Notes under the pieces: model-generated
Databases searched by the model: none
Told to the model about the DNA's origin: nothing
The model's input: the letters and a program-made list of their open reading frames with translations, nothing else
Program-made: the position numbers and the translations under genes
NCBI GenBank assembly: GCA_017979445.1
Contig: CM030716.1
Coordinates: forward strand, 10,601,974 to 10,665,973
Source of the DNA: Akebia trifoliata
Lineage: Eukaryota; Streptophyta; Magnoliopsida; Ranunculales; Lardizabalaceae
Length of the DNA: 64,000 nucleotides
Direction: 5' to 3'
In this document: piece by piece, positions 35,765-46,417 of the stretch
Layout of the letters: each line of letters starts with the position of its first letter
How positions within the stretch are numbered: position 1 is the stretch's first letter

Positions 35765-37030
35765 ATCATAGATGGATCGTGGACTTGATTCGATATGGGT
35801 CGTGGACCCGATTCGAAATGGATATGGGTCATGGACCCAATTGAGGTTGGTCTGGGTTGTGGACCCAATTGAGATGGGTCTGGATCGGAGACCCGGTTGA
35901 AATGGATCTGGGTCGTGGACCCAGTTGAAATGGATCGGGGTCGTGAACCCAGTTTGATTGGATCTGGGTCGTGCCCAGTTGACATGGATCTGGGTCGTAG
36001 ACCCAGTTGAAGTGGATCTGTGTCGTGGACCCAGTTGAAGTGGATCTGGTTCATGCCCAGCTGAAATGGATCTGGGTCGTGGACCCAGTTTGATTGGATC
36101 TGGGTCGTGCCCAGTTGACATGGATCTGGGTCGTGGACCCAGTTGAAGTGGATCTGGTTCATGCCCAGCTGAAATGGATCTGGGTCGTGGACCCAGTTGA
36201 AGTGGATCTGGGTCGTGCCTAACTGAAATGGGTATGGGTCGTGGACCCAGTTGGATTGGATCTGGGTTGTGCCCAGTTGACATGGATCTGGGTCATGGAC
36301 CCAGTTGGTTGGATCTGGGTTGTGGACCCAGTTTGGTTGGATCTGGGTCGTGGACCTAGTTGGCATGGATCTGGGTCGTGGACCCAGTTTGGATTGGATC
36401 TGGGTGGTGCCCAGTTGACATGGATCTGGGTCGTGGACCCAGTTGGTTGGATCTGGGTTGTGGACCCAGTTTGGTTGGATCTGGGTCGTGGACCCAGTTG
36501 GCATGGATCTGGGTCGTGGACCCAGTTGGCATGGATCTGGGTTGTGGACCCAGTTTGGTTGGATCTGGGTCGTGGACCCAGTTGGCATGGATCTGGGTCG
36601 TGGACCCAGTTGGATTGGATCTGGGTCGTGCCCAGTTGACATGGATCTGGGTCGTGGACCCAGTTGGTTGGATCTGGGTTGTGGACCCAGTTTGGTTGGA
36701 TCTGGGTCGTGGACCCAGTTGGCATGGATCTGGGTCGTGGACCCAGTTGGTTGGATCTGGGTTGTGGACCCAGTTTGGTTGGATCTGGGTCGTGGACCCA
36801 GTTGGCATGGATCTGGGTCGTGCCCAGTTGACATGGATCTGGGTCGTGGACCCAGTTGGTTGGATCTGGGTTGTGGACCCAGTTTGGTTGGATCTGGGTC
36901 GTGGACCCAGTTTGGTTGGATCTGAGTCGTGGACCCAGTTGGCATGGATCTGGGTCGTGGACCCAGTTTGGTTGGATCTGGGTCGTGGACCCAGTTTGGA
37001 ATGGATCTGGGTCATGGACCCATTTTAAAG
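35765..37030. repeat. 26-28 bp palindromic minisatellite
   Basis: About 45 units such as ATGGATCTGGGTCGTGGACC plus CAGTTGGC, with variants lacking GTGGAC or having TTT before GG. CTGGGTC-GTG-GACCCAG makes a 7 bp stem with a 3-base loop in most units. Long frames occur on both strands in several frames (up to 394 codons), which points to composition, not coding. Confidence 0.95.
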
Positions 37031-38363
37031 TGTATACTCGATGAAGGACAAGTTTGATTATGACCGCGATTGATAGTGAGCCGCGTTGGGCAAAATTCGT
37101 TTGGAGCGAGATCGATTACAAGTGGTAGGCCCTGAGTTTTCTAGTAAAGTTAATCATTTGATCATTTTCAAGCTTTAAAACTCAAAACTAAAAAACTTCA
37201 AGAAGAAAAGTTGTTAAGACTGACGTAAGGAACGAAATGAGCAAAAAAAAATTTTTTATTTTTATTTTTAGGGTCCGTTTTTCAAGTACGGACCTAAGAC
37301 TTTTTGGCTGGTCCGTGCTTCAAGTACGGACCAGAACATCAAAATTTTTTTTTTTTTTTTTTGGGGTCCGTTTTTAATGCACGGACCTAACACCTTTTTG
37401 CTGGTCCGTGCTTCAAGTACGGACCAGAACATCAAAATTTTTTTTTTTTTTTTACTGGTCCGTGCTTCATGCACGGACCTAAGAAAATTTGCCCAGTCCA
37501 TTTTCTAAGCACGGACTTGACAAGATTTCTTGAGTCCGTGCTTCAAGTACGGACCAGAACCTTTTTTGGCCTTCCAACCTTGCACTGTTTTTGATCCTCA
37601 TCCCATTTTGGCCCAAAATTTCTGGGTTTTGAGGCACATAGCCTCTATTTTTTGGCTTGGGCCACAAAAAATGTCACTTTTTTTTTTTTTTTGATGATGC
37701 AACTATAAATAAAACGACTTCCCCCTTTTACCTAGGGGGACATAAAACAACATGTAAAATGGGAAACTTCCTAATATCTATACAACTTGCCATCGTGGGC
37801 TACAAGAAAAGAAATAAAATTACAACACAAACACGTGGATGGATACGAAATTAAACTTTGGAAACCTTAGTGTCCTTTGTCTATTAGTTACGCTTCGATG
37901 CATGCGGTTTGTGGGTGGTTTTTCGGCTATCCATTCTTCAAACCTTGATGGACACCGAAGTGCACACATCTTGGGTTGGTGAATGGGATGGATGTTCTCC
38001 TCCCAGCCACCCAAAATAGCGATCTCGGGGGCTTGAGAGTATCGGCATCCGAGGTTAGAAATATAAAGAGAAGGGGGGTGGCTTATGCATAGGGGTATGA
38101 ATCGCATGTGCATGTGCGTGCATTTTTTGAATCGTATCCATCCTTACATCCCTTGTCCAAAAATAAAAATAAATAAATAAACATATATAAATAAACATTA
38201 CAACCATTCCCATGTGAAACTTGTGAAGTAAATAAAACAAAACAAACAAAGCAAACGTTAGTAGATAAATAAAAAGAAAACACAACAAAAAGGAAGGCGA
38301 ACACATTTTTTTTTTTTTTAAATAACCAAATCAAAGAAGAGGGTCGGACCTACTAGTATTACC
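37031..38363 (-). other. Tat element 5' leader
   Basis: No gene. 37268-37560 has about five arms of GGTCCGTGCTTCAAGTACGG forming palindromes, separated by poly-T. 37675-37692 and 38306-38322 are homopolymer tracts. The segment 37700-38300 is unrecognised. Confidence 0.6.
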
Positions 38364-38381
38364 TTCCCAGCGGAGTCGCCA
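38364..38381 (-). other. Primer binding site, tRNA-Arg type
   Basis: Minus strand TGGCGACTCCGCTGGGAA, three bases inside the 5' LTR. It is complementary to the 3' end I recall for plant tRNA-Arg(ACG) (..CCCCAGTGGAGTCG-CCA), a primer known for Ogre/Tat elements, with mismatches in the distal half. Confidence 0.8.
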
Positions 38382-38384
38382 AGC

Positions 38385-40005
38385 TGTGGACACGGGATTT
38401 TCAATATTTTAAAACATCCCTCCACTTTGGGGTGTTTTGGAGTCGCCACCATTCAAATGCGGAATTGGGTGTGAATGGTCACCCGAATTTGTATTTTTTG
38501 AAAAACATGTCATTTAGACATTTGATGACTCACATATGGATAGAGCATATTTGGTCCAACCTTGATTCAAGGTAAGGGGGTCCATTTATGGAGTAGGGAA
38601 GGTGTTAGGCACCCTACTCCATCCACGTAATGTGGTAACCTCGGATTCGTTTTTTTTTTAAATAAAGAAAATAAAAATAAAAAAAAACATTTGATGTGTG
38701 CCCTCAAGTGTGAGGGGCTTTCGATATAGATCCAAATCATTGAGGGCACCCTTATGAAGAAGGGGCCCTTTGGTGATTTAGACCATAGTGGTGTGTGCAA
38801 ATGTGTGGAGAAAAGGAAAGTAGAAGAGGGGGGTTGAGGGGGGTGTTCCTTTTGTCAACCCACCTTGACCTTCCTTGACTTCCTTTGACCTTCCTTGACT
38901 TCTTCTTCCTTGCTTGATTTGTTTGAGAGAAGGTTGAGAGTTGAGAGTTGAGAGTTGGGTGTTGAGAGTTGAGTAGGAGTAGAGAGTTGAGGTGAGTTGT
39001 GGTTTTTTAGAGATTTTTTTGTCAAATTTTCATTAGTTGTTATAAGGGGAGAATGGGTGGGTTTTTATAGAAGTTGGAGGGTTATTTTAGGGGTATAATG
39101 GGGTGAAGGATTGAGAAGTGATAGAATGGTATGGGGTTTAAGAGAAGGGTGGGTGTAATTTGATGGAGGTTGGAGGGTATTTAGGGAAGGGGGGTTAAAT
39201 GGGTTGTTTACAACCCAAATGGGTTGGATCCAACCCAACCCATTTAGGTTGAGTGTTTGGTGAGGGGAATTGATGAGAGTGGTTGAGAGGATGAGATTGT
39301 TTAAAGGGGGTAATTAATTGGTGGTTGTGATTAAGTGGTGTTTGATTTAAGAGAATGGAGGATTTAAGAGGGTGGTTGATGATATTTTGGGAGGGTGAGG
39401 GAGATGATGACATGTGTCAAAGTGGGTGGAAATGAAGGGTGGAGATGAGTTGATGGGAAAGAATGGGTGTTTGATTTGAGATGATGGGTGTAGGTGTAGG
39501 TTGTAGAGATGGGTTTTGTAGGAAATGATGGGAGTAGATTAGGGGAGGGTGATAAGTTATAAGTGTTTGATTTGAGAGAATGGATAGGATAGGTTAGGGT
39601 AGAGTTATGGGTTGAATTAATTTTTGAAGGGAAGTAATGGAGTTGGTTGGTTGGATGAGGGAGGTGGAAGGGGGTGATGACATGTGTCATATTGGGTGAT
39701 TGGTTGTGATGTTGGGCTTAGGTAGAGAATTGGGCTTGGGTAATGTGTTGGGTTGAGTTGAATGGGCTTGGGTAGTGGGTAGGATAAGGATGGGTTTAGA
39801 CTTGCATTGGGTTGGATTGATGAATGTAGGAGGGTGATGAGGTGTTGGGCCCATGGGCCACGTGAAAGGCCTTGGGCCGTTTATTAAAAATAAGATGACA
39901 AAATTTATTGGATTTTTGGTAGGTTTGGGCTTCGGAGCCCATTCCGATTTTTGCTATTTTTGGGGCACTTTGCGTCGAGGGCCCGCTCAAATTTGGGTGT
40001 CTACA
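38385..40005 (-). repeat. 5' LTR of Tat element
   Basis: 1621 bp partner of 14469-16078. I count roughly 20 substitutions by eye plus a short duplication of GAGAGTTG-type repeats near 38940-38975. It carries a PBS-like GGAGTCGCCA at 38439-38448. Confidence 0.95.
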
Positions 40006-42423
40006 AGCCTAATCAAAATTGTCAACAACTGAAATTGTTTGAACGTGTTATAATGTTTTTTTAATGTTGATATTATAATCTAGACCAAACCTTCATATTA
40101 TTTGACGAGTGTGTTTTAATCTTTAAGAGCAGGATAAATAATTTAAGAAATTGGGGTGTGTTAAGTAAAAGTTGGGGTGCTGATAGCAGCTCTCATTTTA
40201 ATTTAAGGACCAACTAGTTGCACATCACCTCGTATCAATTGCACTCCTACATACAAAAAATGCTTCTTCTTTTATTTTTTTTCCAATTCCCATCCTATCT
40301 CTACATTTTAGATCTCAAAAAAGAATTTTCTACCAGTAGTGATGATGAAGAACTCATCATTAACAAGAGCTCCTGAAAATTTCACACCAAACCTAGCATT
40401 AATAAGAGTTCCTATAAATTTTTACCCTATTTGTAGATCATGAAGCTTTAAAAACTAAAATTAGAGTTTATGAAGCTCTAATTCCTCTATGCATTTCAAG
40501 AAGGAGAGGAAAGAACGCAATGCAGCTTTTTATTTTATTTTGGAGATCAATTATAACAATGAGGGCAAATCCGTTTTTAAAGTGATGAAGTGCAACTGGT
40601 ACCAGGTGATGTGCAACTAGTCGGTCCATTTTATTTATTCTTTTGATACTTCCAAAGAAATAGTATCCCTATTAAAGATGTTTAATCTCACATTGAAAGT
40701 TGACTTCCTATTAAGAATTCTCTAAGCACTTGTGATATAGCAAATCTGAATTGTATGGTAAGTCAATTATGTTTTGCCAAAATCATATATTGAATTATAA
40801 GAAAACAGAAAATAGAAGATGTTGGAACTAATAATTGTGATTTTGTATTGCATTTGGAATTATAAAAGAAGATAACAAACTTGTAATTCTCAAGAACTTC
40901 AAGTCATAATTCATTAAATTTATGCCGAAAAAAGAATATCTAAGCAGTAATCGAAGTGGTATCCATTAAGGAAAAGCCATTTTACTCTTGGGAGGAGTTT
41001 GTAACAGTCAGAAACACAAAAGAAAAGATGTCAACAAAACAAAGCAGTTATGTTGAAGACCAACTTGGATCACACAACAAAGACATCGTCGAGATGAGAT
41101 TTTTTTAATTTTTTTCCTGATGAAATGAAACATTTGATTCATGTAATAGGAGAAAGATTTCCCATTCTTTATAATCAAGAAAACCAAAGGAGATTATAGC
41201 ATATGTTGTCAATCTTGAAAGTCACAACTCACAAGACAACCCTCAAAACAACATAGATATTCGTCAAGAAGCAAACCTTATCAACTATCTCAAGAATTCG
41301 TAGACGGAAATTTATTTACATATGCAACTTTGGCATGAAGAAAAGGTGGTTATGAAGTTTACCTTCAGCGAGATCTTGGTCTTTTTCTTGACAAAACAGC
41401 ATGGTAAGCTGCTTTTGTGATGTTGTTAACAACAATAGAATTGTAGGTAAAGCATAGCCTAAGCTCGATATTTTCCGCCTGCCAAATATCTTGATGTTGG
41501 AACTGCACGCACAAAATCTGCTGTGAAGAAGATATTTCAAGTACAAAGAAGACTGTTATGATGGTTGGTGTTTGATGTATACATGCCGAAAGGTCATCCC
41601 TATTGTTAAATGTTAGTTAGATCATTTTGTGCTTAAAAGGATAATTTTATAAATTCATTGTAATATAAAAGGGTGGTATATAATGAAACACATCCAAAGG
41701 AGAATTTATTTATTTTCTTGAGTTTTCCTATCCGATCATCTTTTTATTTTTATTTTTTATCATTCTCTTCTTCTCGGACATCACACAACTCAAAACCACA
41801 CCTACAAATGTCATGCAAAGTGAAAATCAAGTCTCTGTGAGAGTTAACCAGTGCAGCCTTACAGCTACACACAAGAAAGTTCTTGAAAACCCTCTGTGAG
41901 ACGAAAAATTGAGTTATGCAAAATCTCATCTTACATTACATACGATATTTAGTAGCTCTTCTTAAGGGACTGCCGGGCTTTTGGACCATGTCTCCCAAAC
42001 AACCTCAGTACAGATGGTGCAAGTCCACGTATCGAGGCAGTCGGTACACATAACCAAGGTTTTAAAATCTCATTTCGATGCAATGTTTTAGTCAGGAGAA
42101 AAACCAAAATGGTCTCGACTGTAATATTTTGAAAAACTTCGAGTCAAGTCAAAATATTAATGCTACGCTTTGTTATTGGTCAAAGTGGAGTGCAGCACCA
42201 AAGCATTCCGAAGCTTTGAACCATTCACAAAACCTTATACTGTCGTCACTCTCTAAAATTAGGTAGAATTCCGTTAGGTCAAAATCTTTATCATTTGATC
42301 TTAAGGTGAATTGTATGTAAGCTTTGTGTGCAGAAACTAAACGAAGGAGCTTGTATGTGTATATGTTTATATTTACTCTATATAAATTTGAGTGATTTTT
42401 CTACCTCTTCATCGTTTTAGCCA
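40006..42423. other. Intergenic region between Tat element and receptor kinase 3' end
   Basis: Apart from the MITEs at about 40160-40628 I see no gene. 40630-42423 is AT-rich, and its short open frames have no recognisable motif. The stretch near 42424 should contain the original 3' UTR of the receptor kinase. Confidence 0.5.
40202..40628. mobile_element. MITE of the GTTGCACAYCACC family, copy 3
   Basis: Left TTTAAGGACCAACTAGTTGC, right the inverse CAGGTGATGTGCAACTAGTC ending GGTCC. It is the clearest copy of the family. A half-copy of the small GAGAGTTGC MITE abuts it on the left (40160-40195). Confidence 0.75.
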
Positions 42424-42636
42424 TCAACTAGAGATGTCTGCTGATGAATGAGATCTCATCTCTTCTTTGCTAAGGAAAGATGCTGAGTGGCTCCATGACT
42501 TGTGCATCGATGGAGTCATCTCTATCTGACTGTCTGAAGAGAATCTTGAGATGTCTGTTTGGCTGTCATGGGAGAGCTCAAACCTGTTCACCTTCAATGA
42601 GCCACGCTTTACGAGGAGTGCTTGGACAGTTGTTTG
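42424..42636 (-). pseudogene. Detached C-terminal tail of the receptor kinase
   Basis: Frame-compatible continuation of the last kinase exon across the Copia insertion: ..LEGQ-T then TVQALLVKRGSLKVNRFELS, SHDSQTDISRFSSDSQ and KSWSHSASFLSKEEMRSHSS, ending in TGA at 42424-42426. The Ser/Asp-rich tail with SHDSQT is typical of this receptor family. The TSD GTTTG is at 42632-42636. Separated from the kinase by 15.5 kb of transposon, it is unlikely to be translated in its native context. Confidence 0.85.
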
Positions 42637-42918
42637 TATAAGAAAGTAAATCTTTCTGGAGCTCCCAATGGAAATTTCAGCACACATTGTATTGATACTT
42701 AGGATTGATTTTATACAGACCTTACAAATCTATTTAAGGAATTATACAGCTAAGAAAATAACTTATACATCAGTTACAGATTTTATTTGCTAAAATACAA
42801 CAATTGCATCAATTACAAGGCATGATTCTCGACTTGATTTTTGCTGCAGATTGATTCTGGATTTCTTGTTGAGTTTGAATTTGAATTTTATTCTTGCCTT
42901 GTGTCACCTTCCTTAATA
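42637..42918 (-). repeat. 3' LTR of Copia element
   Basis: 282 bp partner. A TATA-like TATAAAAT (minus strand, about 42707-42714) may be the LTR promoter; this is moderately supported. Confidence 0.95.
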
Positions 42919-42930
42919 CGCCCCCGCAAA
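42919..42930 (-). other. Copia polypurine tract
   Basis: Minus strand TTTGCGGGGGCG immediately before the 3' LTR; slightly pyrimidine-interrupted. Confidence 0.75.
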
Positions 42931-43289
42931 ATTGAGCTTCCATCGGCAAGACCAATTTTGGACCGTAAAATTTGTGTGCGCTCCCGAGACAATGGCTTGG
43001 TTAGTAAATCAGCTAATTGATCTTGAGTGTGGACATGACTCACTTTAAGTGTACCTTTCTGAACTTGATCACGCACAAAATGAAGATCAATTTGAATATG
43101 TTTCATTCTTGAATGTTGGACCAGATTAAAGCTGAGATGAGTTGCTCCAAGATTATCACATAGAAGAGATGGTGGCGTCTTTAATGGAAATCTAAGTTCT
43201 TGAAAGAGTGCAAGTAACTACATTGTTTCTGATGCCCCATTTGCAAGGGCTCGATATTCTGCTTCTGTAGTAGACCGAGCAACAGCTCG
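42931..43289 (-). pseudogene. Copia RNase H C-terminal part
   Basis: After the TAA it continues as RAVARSTTEAEYRALANGAS, with a TAG at 43218-43220 replacing Trp, then LCDNLGATHLSFN, RMKHIQIDLHFVRDQV and TQDQLADLLTKPLSR, the normal Copia RNase H end. Open for 72 codons at the end, into the PPT region. Confidence 0.88.
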
Positions 43290-44990
43290 TTATTTTTTCG
43301 AACTCCATGAGATTGGATTGCAGCCCAGAAATGTAATGTAAGCCGATGTAGAGGTTCTATCATCTATGTTTCCAGCCCAGTCAGCATCACTGTAGGTTGT
43401 TAAGCATGGTGCTACAGCTTTCTTGATGTGAATGCCATGAAAAATCGTCTTCTTGAGATACCGAAAAAGCCTCTTAGTAGCTGTCCAATGGGTGACCGTT
43501 GGTTTGTGCATAAATTGAGAAAGCTTATTGACGACAAAGGAAATGTCGAGACGGGTTAAGGATAGATATTGTAGGCTGTCAATGACACGCCTATATTCTG
43601 TACTATCCACTGCAGCTGTCCCATCCACCAAGTGAAGAGATTGAGTAGGTGACAATGGTGTAGAAACATCCTTTGCACCAGCCATGTTTGTTTTCTCCAA
43701 GATGTCACGAACATACTTATGTTGTGAGAGAAATATACCTGCATTAGTTGGGATAACTTCCACACCTAGGAAGTAATGAAGTGAACCCATATCTTTCAAG
43801 GAAAATTGATCACCAAGTTTGTTAATAACATATGCTACAAATTTTTTGTCATTGCTCGTAATGACCAAATCATCGACATAAACAAGGAAATAGCATATAA
43901 CGGAATCACGACGATAAACAAATAGGGAGGAATCAGCTTTAGAGTTGTGGAACCCGAGTGCTATGAGAGCATTTTTTAAAGCTGAATACCACGCCCTTGG
44001 GGCTTGTTTGAGACCATAAATTGCTTTCCTTAGCTTGCACACATAATCAGGTCTAGATAAATCTTTAAAACCTGGAGGTTGCATCATGTAAACAATTTCA
44101 TGCAAATTTCCATGTAAAAAGGCATTGTTTACGTCCATTTGTCTTAGGGGCCACCCATTCATGATTGCAATGCTCAACACAGTCCTTATTGTGGCTGGTT
44201 TGACCATTGGGCTAAAACTTTCTTTATAATCAACTCCAGGACGTTGATTATAACCCTTTGCAACAAGTCGTGCTTTGAATTTATCAACTGAGCCATTGGC
44301 TTTCCGTTTAACCCTAAACACCTACTTACAACCCATTGGATTACAATTGTTGGGTGGGGGAATTAAATCCCAAGTACCATGCCGCATGAGAGCGGTTAAT
44401 TCACTAGACATGGCTGCACGCCATTCAGGATGAGATACGGCTTGACTCACACATGTTGGTTCTAGAGGTAATGGAAGAGAGTGCTTAGTGACAGTGTGTA
44501 ATTGCTTGGGTTTGAAAATGTTGTTCATGGATCTAGTAGTCATGGAATGTGTTCGGCTTGAGGGCGCTTCATTTGACATAAAACATTGTGAATCAGAGAC
44601 AGAAGTAGATGCAAGTTGATGTGAGGATGAAACATGCGGTGCAATAACATTTAAACCAGCATCTAGGTTTGAATTTAGATTCACATCACTTCGATTTTCA
44701 TGCAATTCACAAGGAAGAAGAGTAGAGATAGAGGAAGATATACCTGGAGGTTGTGCAGATATGGCGGCAACATGTTCTGAGCTCAACAGTGGCTGTGAGG
44801 GATGAGCAAGATTTCGTGAAGGCATAGGAATTGAAGAAGTAGATGGGTTCTGTGTAAGAAAGAAATGGAGATCGACAGGTGGGATTTCTCTGGAGCTTAG
44901 GCCGTGCGTGAGGTTTGGAGAAATTGGGCTATGCAATTCATCAAATGTCACATGCCTGGAAACATATATCCGATCCGTTAATGGATCCAT
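43290..44990 (-). pseudogene. Copia reverse transcriptase and RNase H start
   Basis: The integrase tail (DRIYVSRHVTFDE) and linker are followed by RT. A TAG at 44322-44324 replaces the Trp before [20 protein letters not shown] sequence. RT motifs: [41 protein letters not shown] and the catalytic [11 protein letters not shown]. RNase H begins with [10 protein letters not shown]. It ends at a TAA at 43290-43292, where Gln is expected. Confidence 0.92.
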
Positions 44991-45190
44991 GCATTTATAT
45001 GCATTCTGTGTTTGTGAATACCCAATGAAAATACATGGAATTGATTTTGGTTGTAATTTATGGTTATTGTATGGCCTTGTGAGAGGGTAGCATAAACATC
45101 CAAATTTTCGCAGCTTGAGATAACTTGGTCGTTGACCAAAAAGAACCTCAAACGGAGACTTGTTTTGGAGAATGGGAGTTGGTTGTCGAT

Positions 45191-46234
45191 TTATGAGATA
45201 GGTAGCGGTTTGGAATGCATGAGGCCAATAAGATAGAGGTCAGGAAGCATCATGAAGCAAAGTAAGACCCGTTCTACAAGATGACGATGACGCCTTTCGG
45301 AAACACCATTTTGTTGGGGGGTATAGGGAGCGGTGGTGTAGTGGCTTATACCATGATCCGACAAAAATAATTTTAAACGTTGAAATTCTCCACCATTGTC
45401 CGAGTACAAACTTTTGATATTGGACTTAAATCTTGTTTCAACAAGTATTTTAAATTGTGGAAAAATACTAGAAACAAGAGATTTTGTAGACATAGTGTAA
45501 AACCACATGTATTTGGTATAATGGTCCACAAAAATGAGATAATATCGTGCGCCATTAGACCCGGTAATGTGAGCGGGACCCCAAACATCAGTGTATATAA
45601 TTTCAAGCGGAGAGTGACTTTGAAAACTTGTGGTGCCAAATGGTTGTTGATGTGCTTTATTTATTGAACAAGAAGTACATGAAGATGGTAACTTATTTGT
45701 GGTAAGAGGAAGGGAAAAAAGATTAACAAGATTTTGAACAACTTTAATCGAAGGATGTCCAAGACGCTTGTGCCATCTGTCAATTGAAGTCCGTTCATGC
45801 ACATAAGCAACCATTTTGGGAGTGGAAGAAGCCACCATTGAGTTTGGGAACATGTAGACGCCATTCTTACATGCTCCTCTTAGTAGTATCACCCCCGTGG
45901 ATCGTTCCTTCACAAGAAAATAAAGTGGGTGAAATTCAAGAAAAACATTATTTTGTTTGGTAAAGTGATGAACGGAAATGAGATTCTTGTGAATATTTGG
46001 AATACATAATGTATCATGTAAATGAAAGGTTTTTTTAGGTGTGGGTAAGGCTAAAGAACCAGTATGTGTAACTGCCAAACCTGTACCATCACCAAGAATG
46101 ACTTCATCAGTGCCATCATACTCAGAGTGAATTGATAAATTTTGTATATCACCCGTGATATTGTGGGAAGCTGCAGAGTCAATTAACCATTTATGTTCTT
46201 GACCGTCAGATGTTTTTGCACAATTAACAATCAT
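45191..46234 (-). pseudogene. Copia protease and integrase
   Basis: Protease with the active-site motif LIDSAASHNITG (a known plant Copia variant of DSGASH). Next come the GAG-pre-integrase segment WHKRLGHPSIKVV, a zinc finger CTSCSINKAHQQ, and the integrase core with D in YTDVWGPA, D in LYSDNGGEF and E in QQNGVSERRHRH. A one-base deletion near 45278 shifts the frame after RHRHLVE. The true continuation (LSYWPHAFQTATYLIN, then KLRKFGCLCYPL) is readable in another frame to about 45000. Confidence 0.9.
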
Positions 46235-46411
46235 TTAAGAAGGATGTAATTGGGGGCAGGCCTTGGCTGTGTGGCCCACTTGATCGCAATACTGGCATTT
46301 TGGCTGGTATCGTCTTTGGTTTGAATTGAAGCGGCTCGAATTATTGGTATGCCATTGATCACGATATGGGCGATTTGAGAAACGATTCTGGCCTTGTTGA
46401 CGCGAAGACCC
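46235..46411 (-). pseudogene. Copia gag, C-terminal zinc-knuckle part
   Basis: Continues the gag frame beyond element B as GSSRQQGQNRFSNRPYRDQW and contains a CCHC knuckle CQYCDQVGHTAKAC. It ends with a TAA at 46235-46237, directly before the protease segment in the same region. Confidence 0.88.
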
Positions 46412-46417
46412 TTGACC

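Larger units (their letters stand above)
14469..40005 (-). mobile_element. Tat/Ogre-type Ty3/Gypsy element, 25.5 kb, gag and protease not found
   Basis: LTRs lie at 14469-16078 and 38385-40005 (TGTGGACACG...GGTGTCTACA), with a perfect TSD AGCCT at 14464-14468 and 40006-40010. Orientation is minus: tRNA-Arg type PBS next to the right LTR, PPT next to the left LTR. Pol (18715-22158) has RT, a degenerate RNase H, a second archaeal-type RNase H and integrase, the arrangement typical of the Tat clade. There is no gag or protease. The 16 kb between pol and the 5' LTR contains tandem arrays, a Lys-rich segment and the nested element A (22962-33849). Without the nested copy it would be about 14.6 kb. 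The LTRs are about 99% identical by eye, so insertion is recent despite the missing genes. Confidence 0.95.

Noticed and set aside
35761..37028. Long open frames on both strands encoding DPDP/GPRPRS-type or WVVDPVG-type repeats
   Set aside because: They are produced by the 26-28 bp minisatellite. Several frames on both strands are open at once, which indicates repeat composition rather than a protein.
41316..42266. Small frames between the Tat and Copia elements
   Set aside because: AT-rich chance frames without motifs or splice-supported partners.
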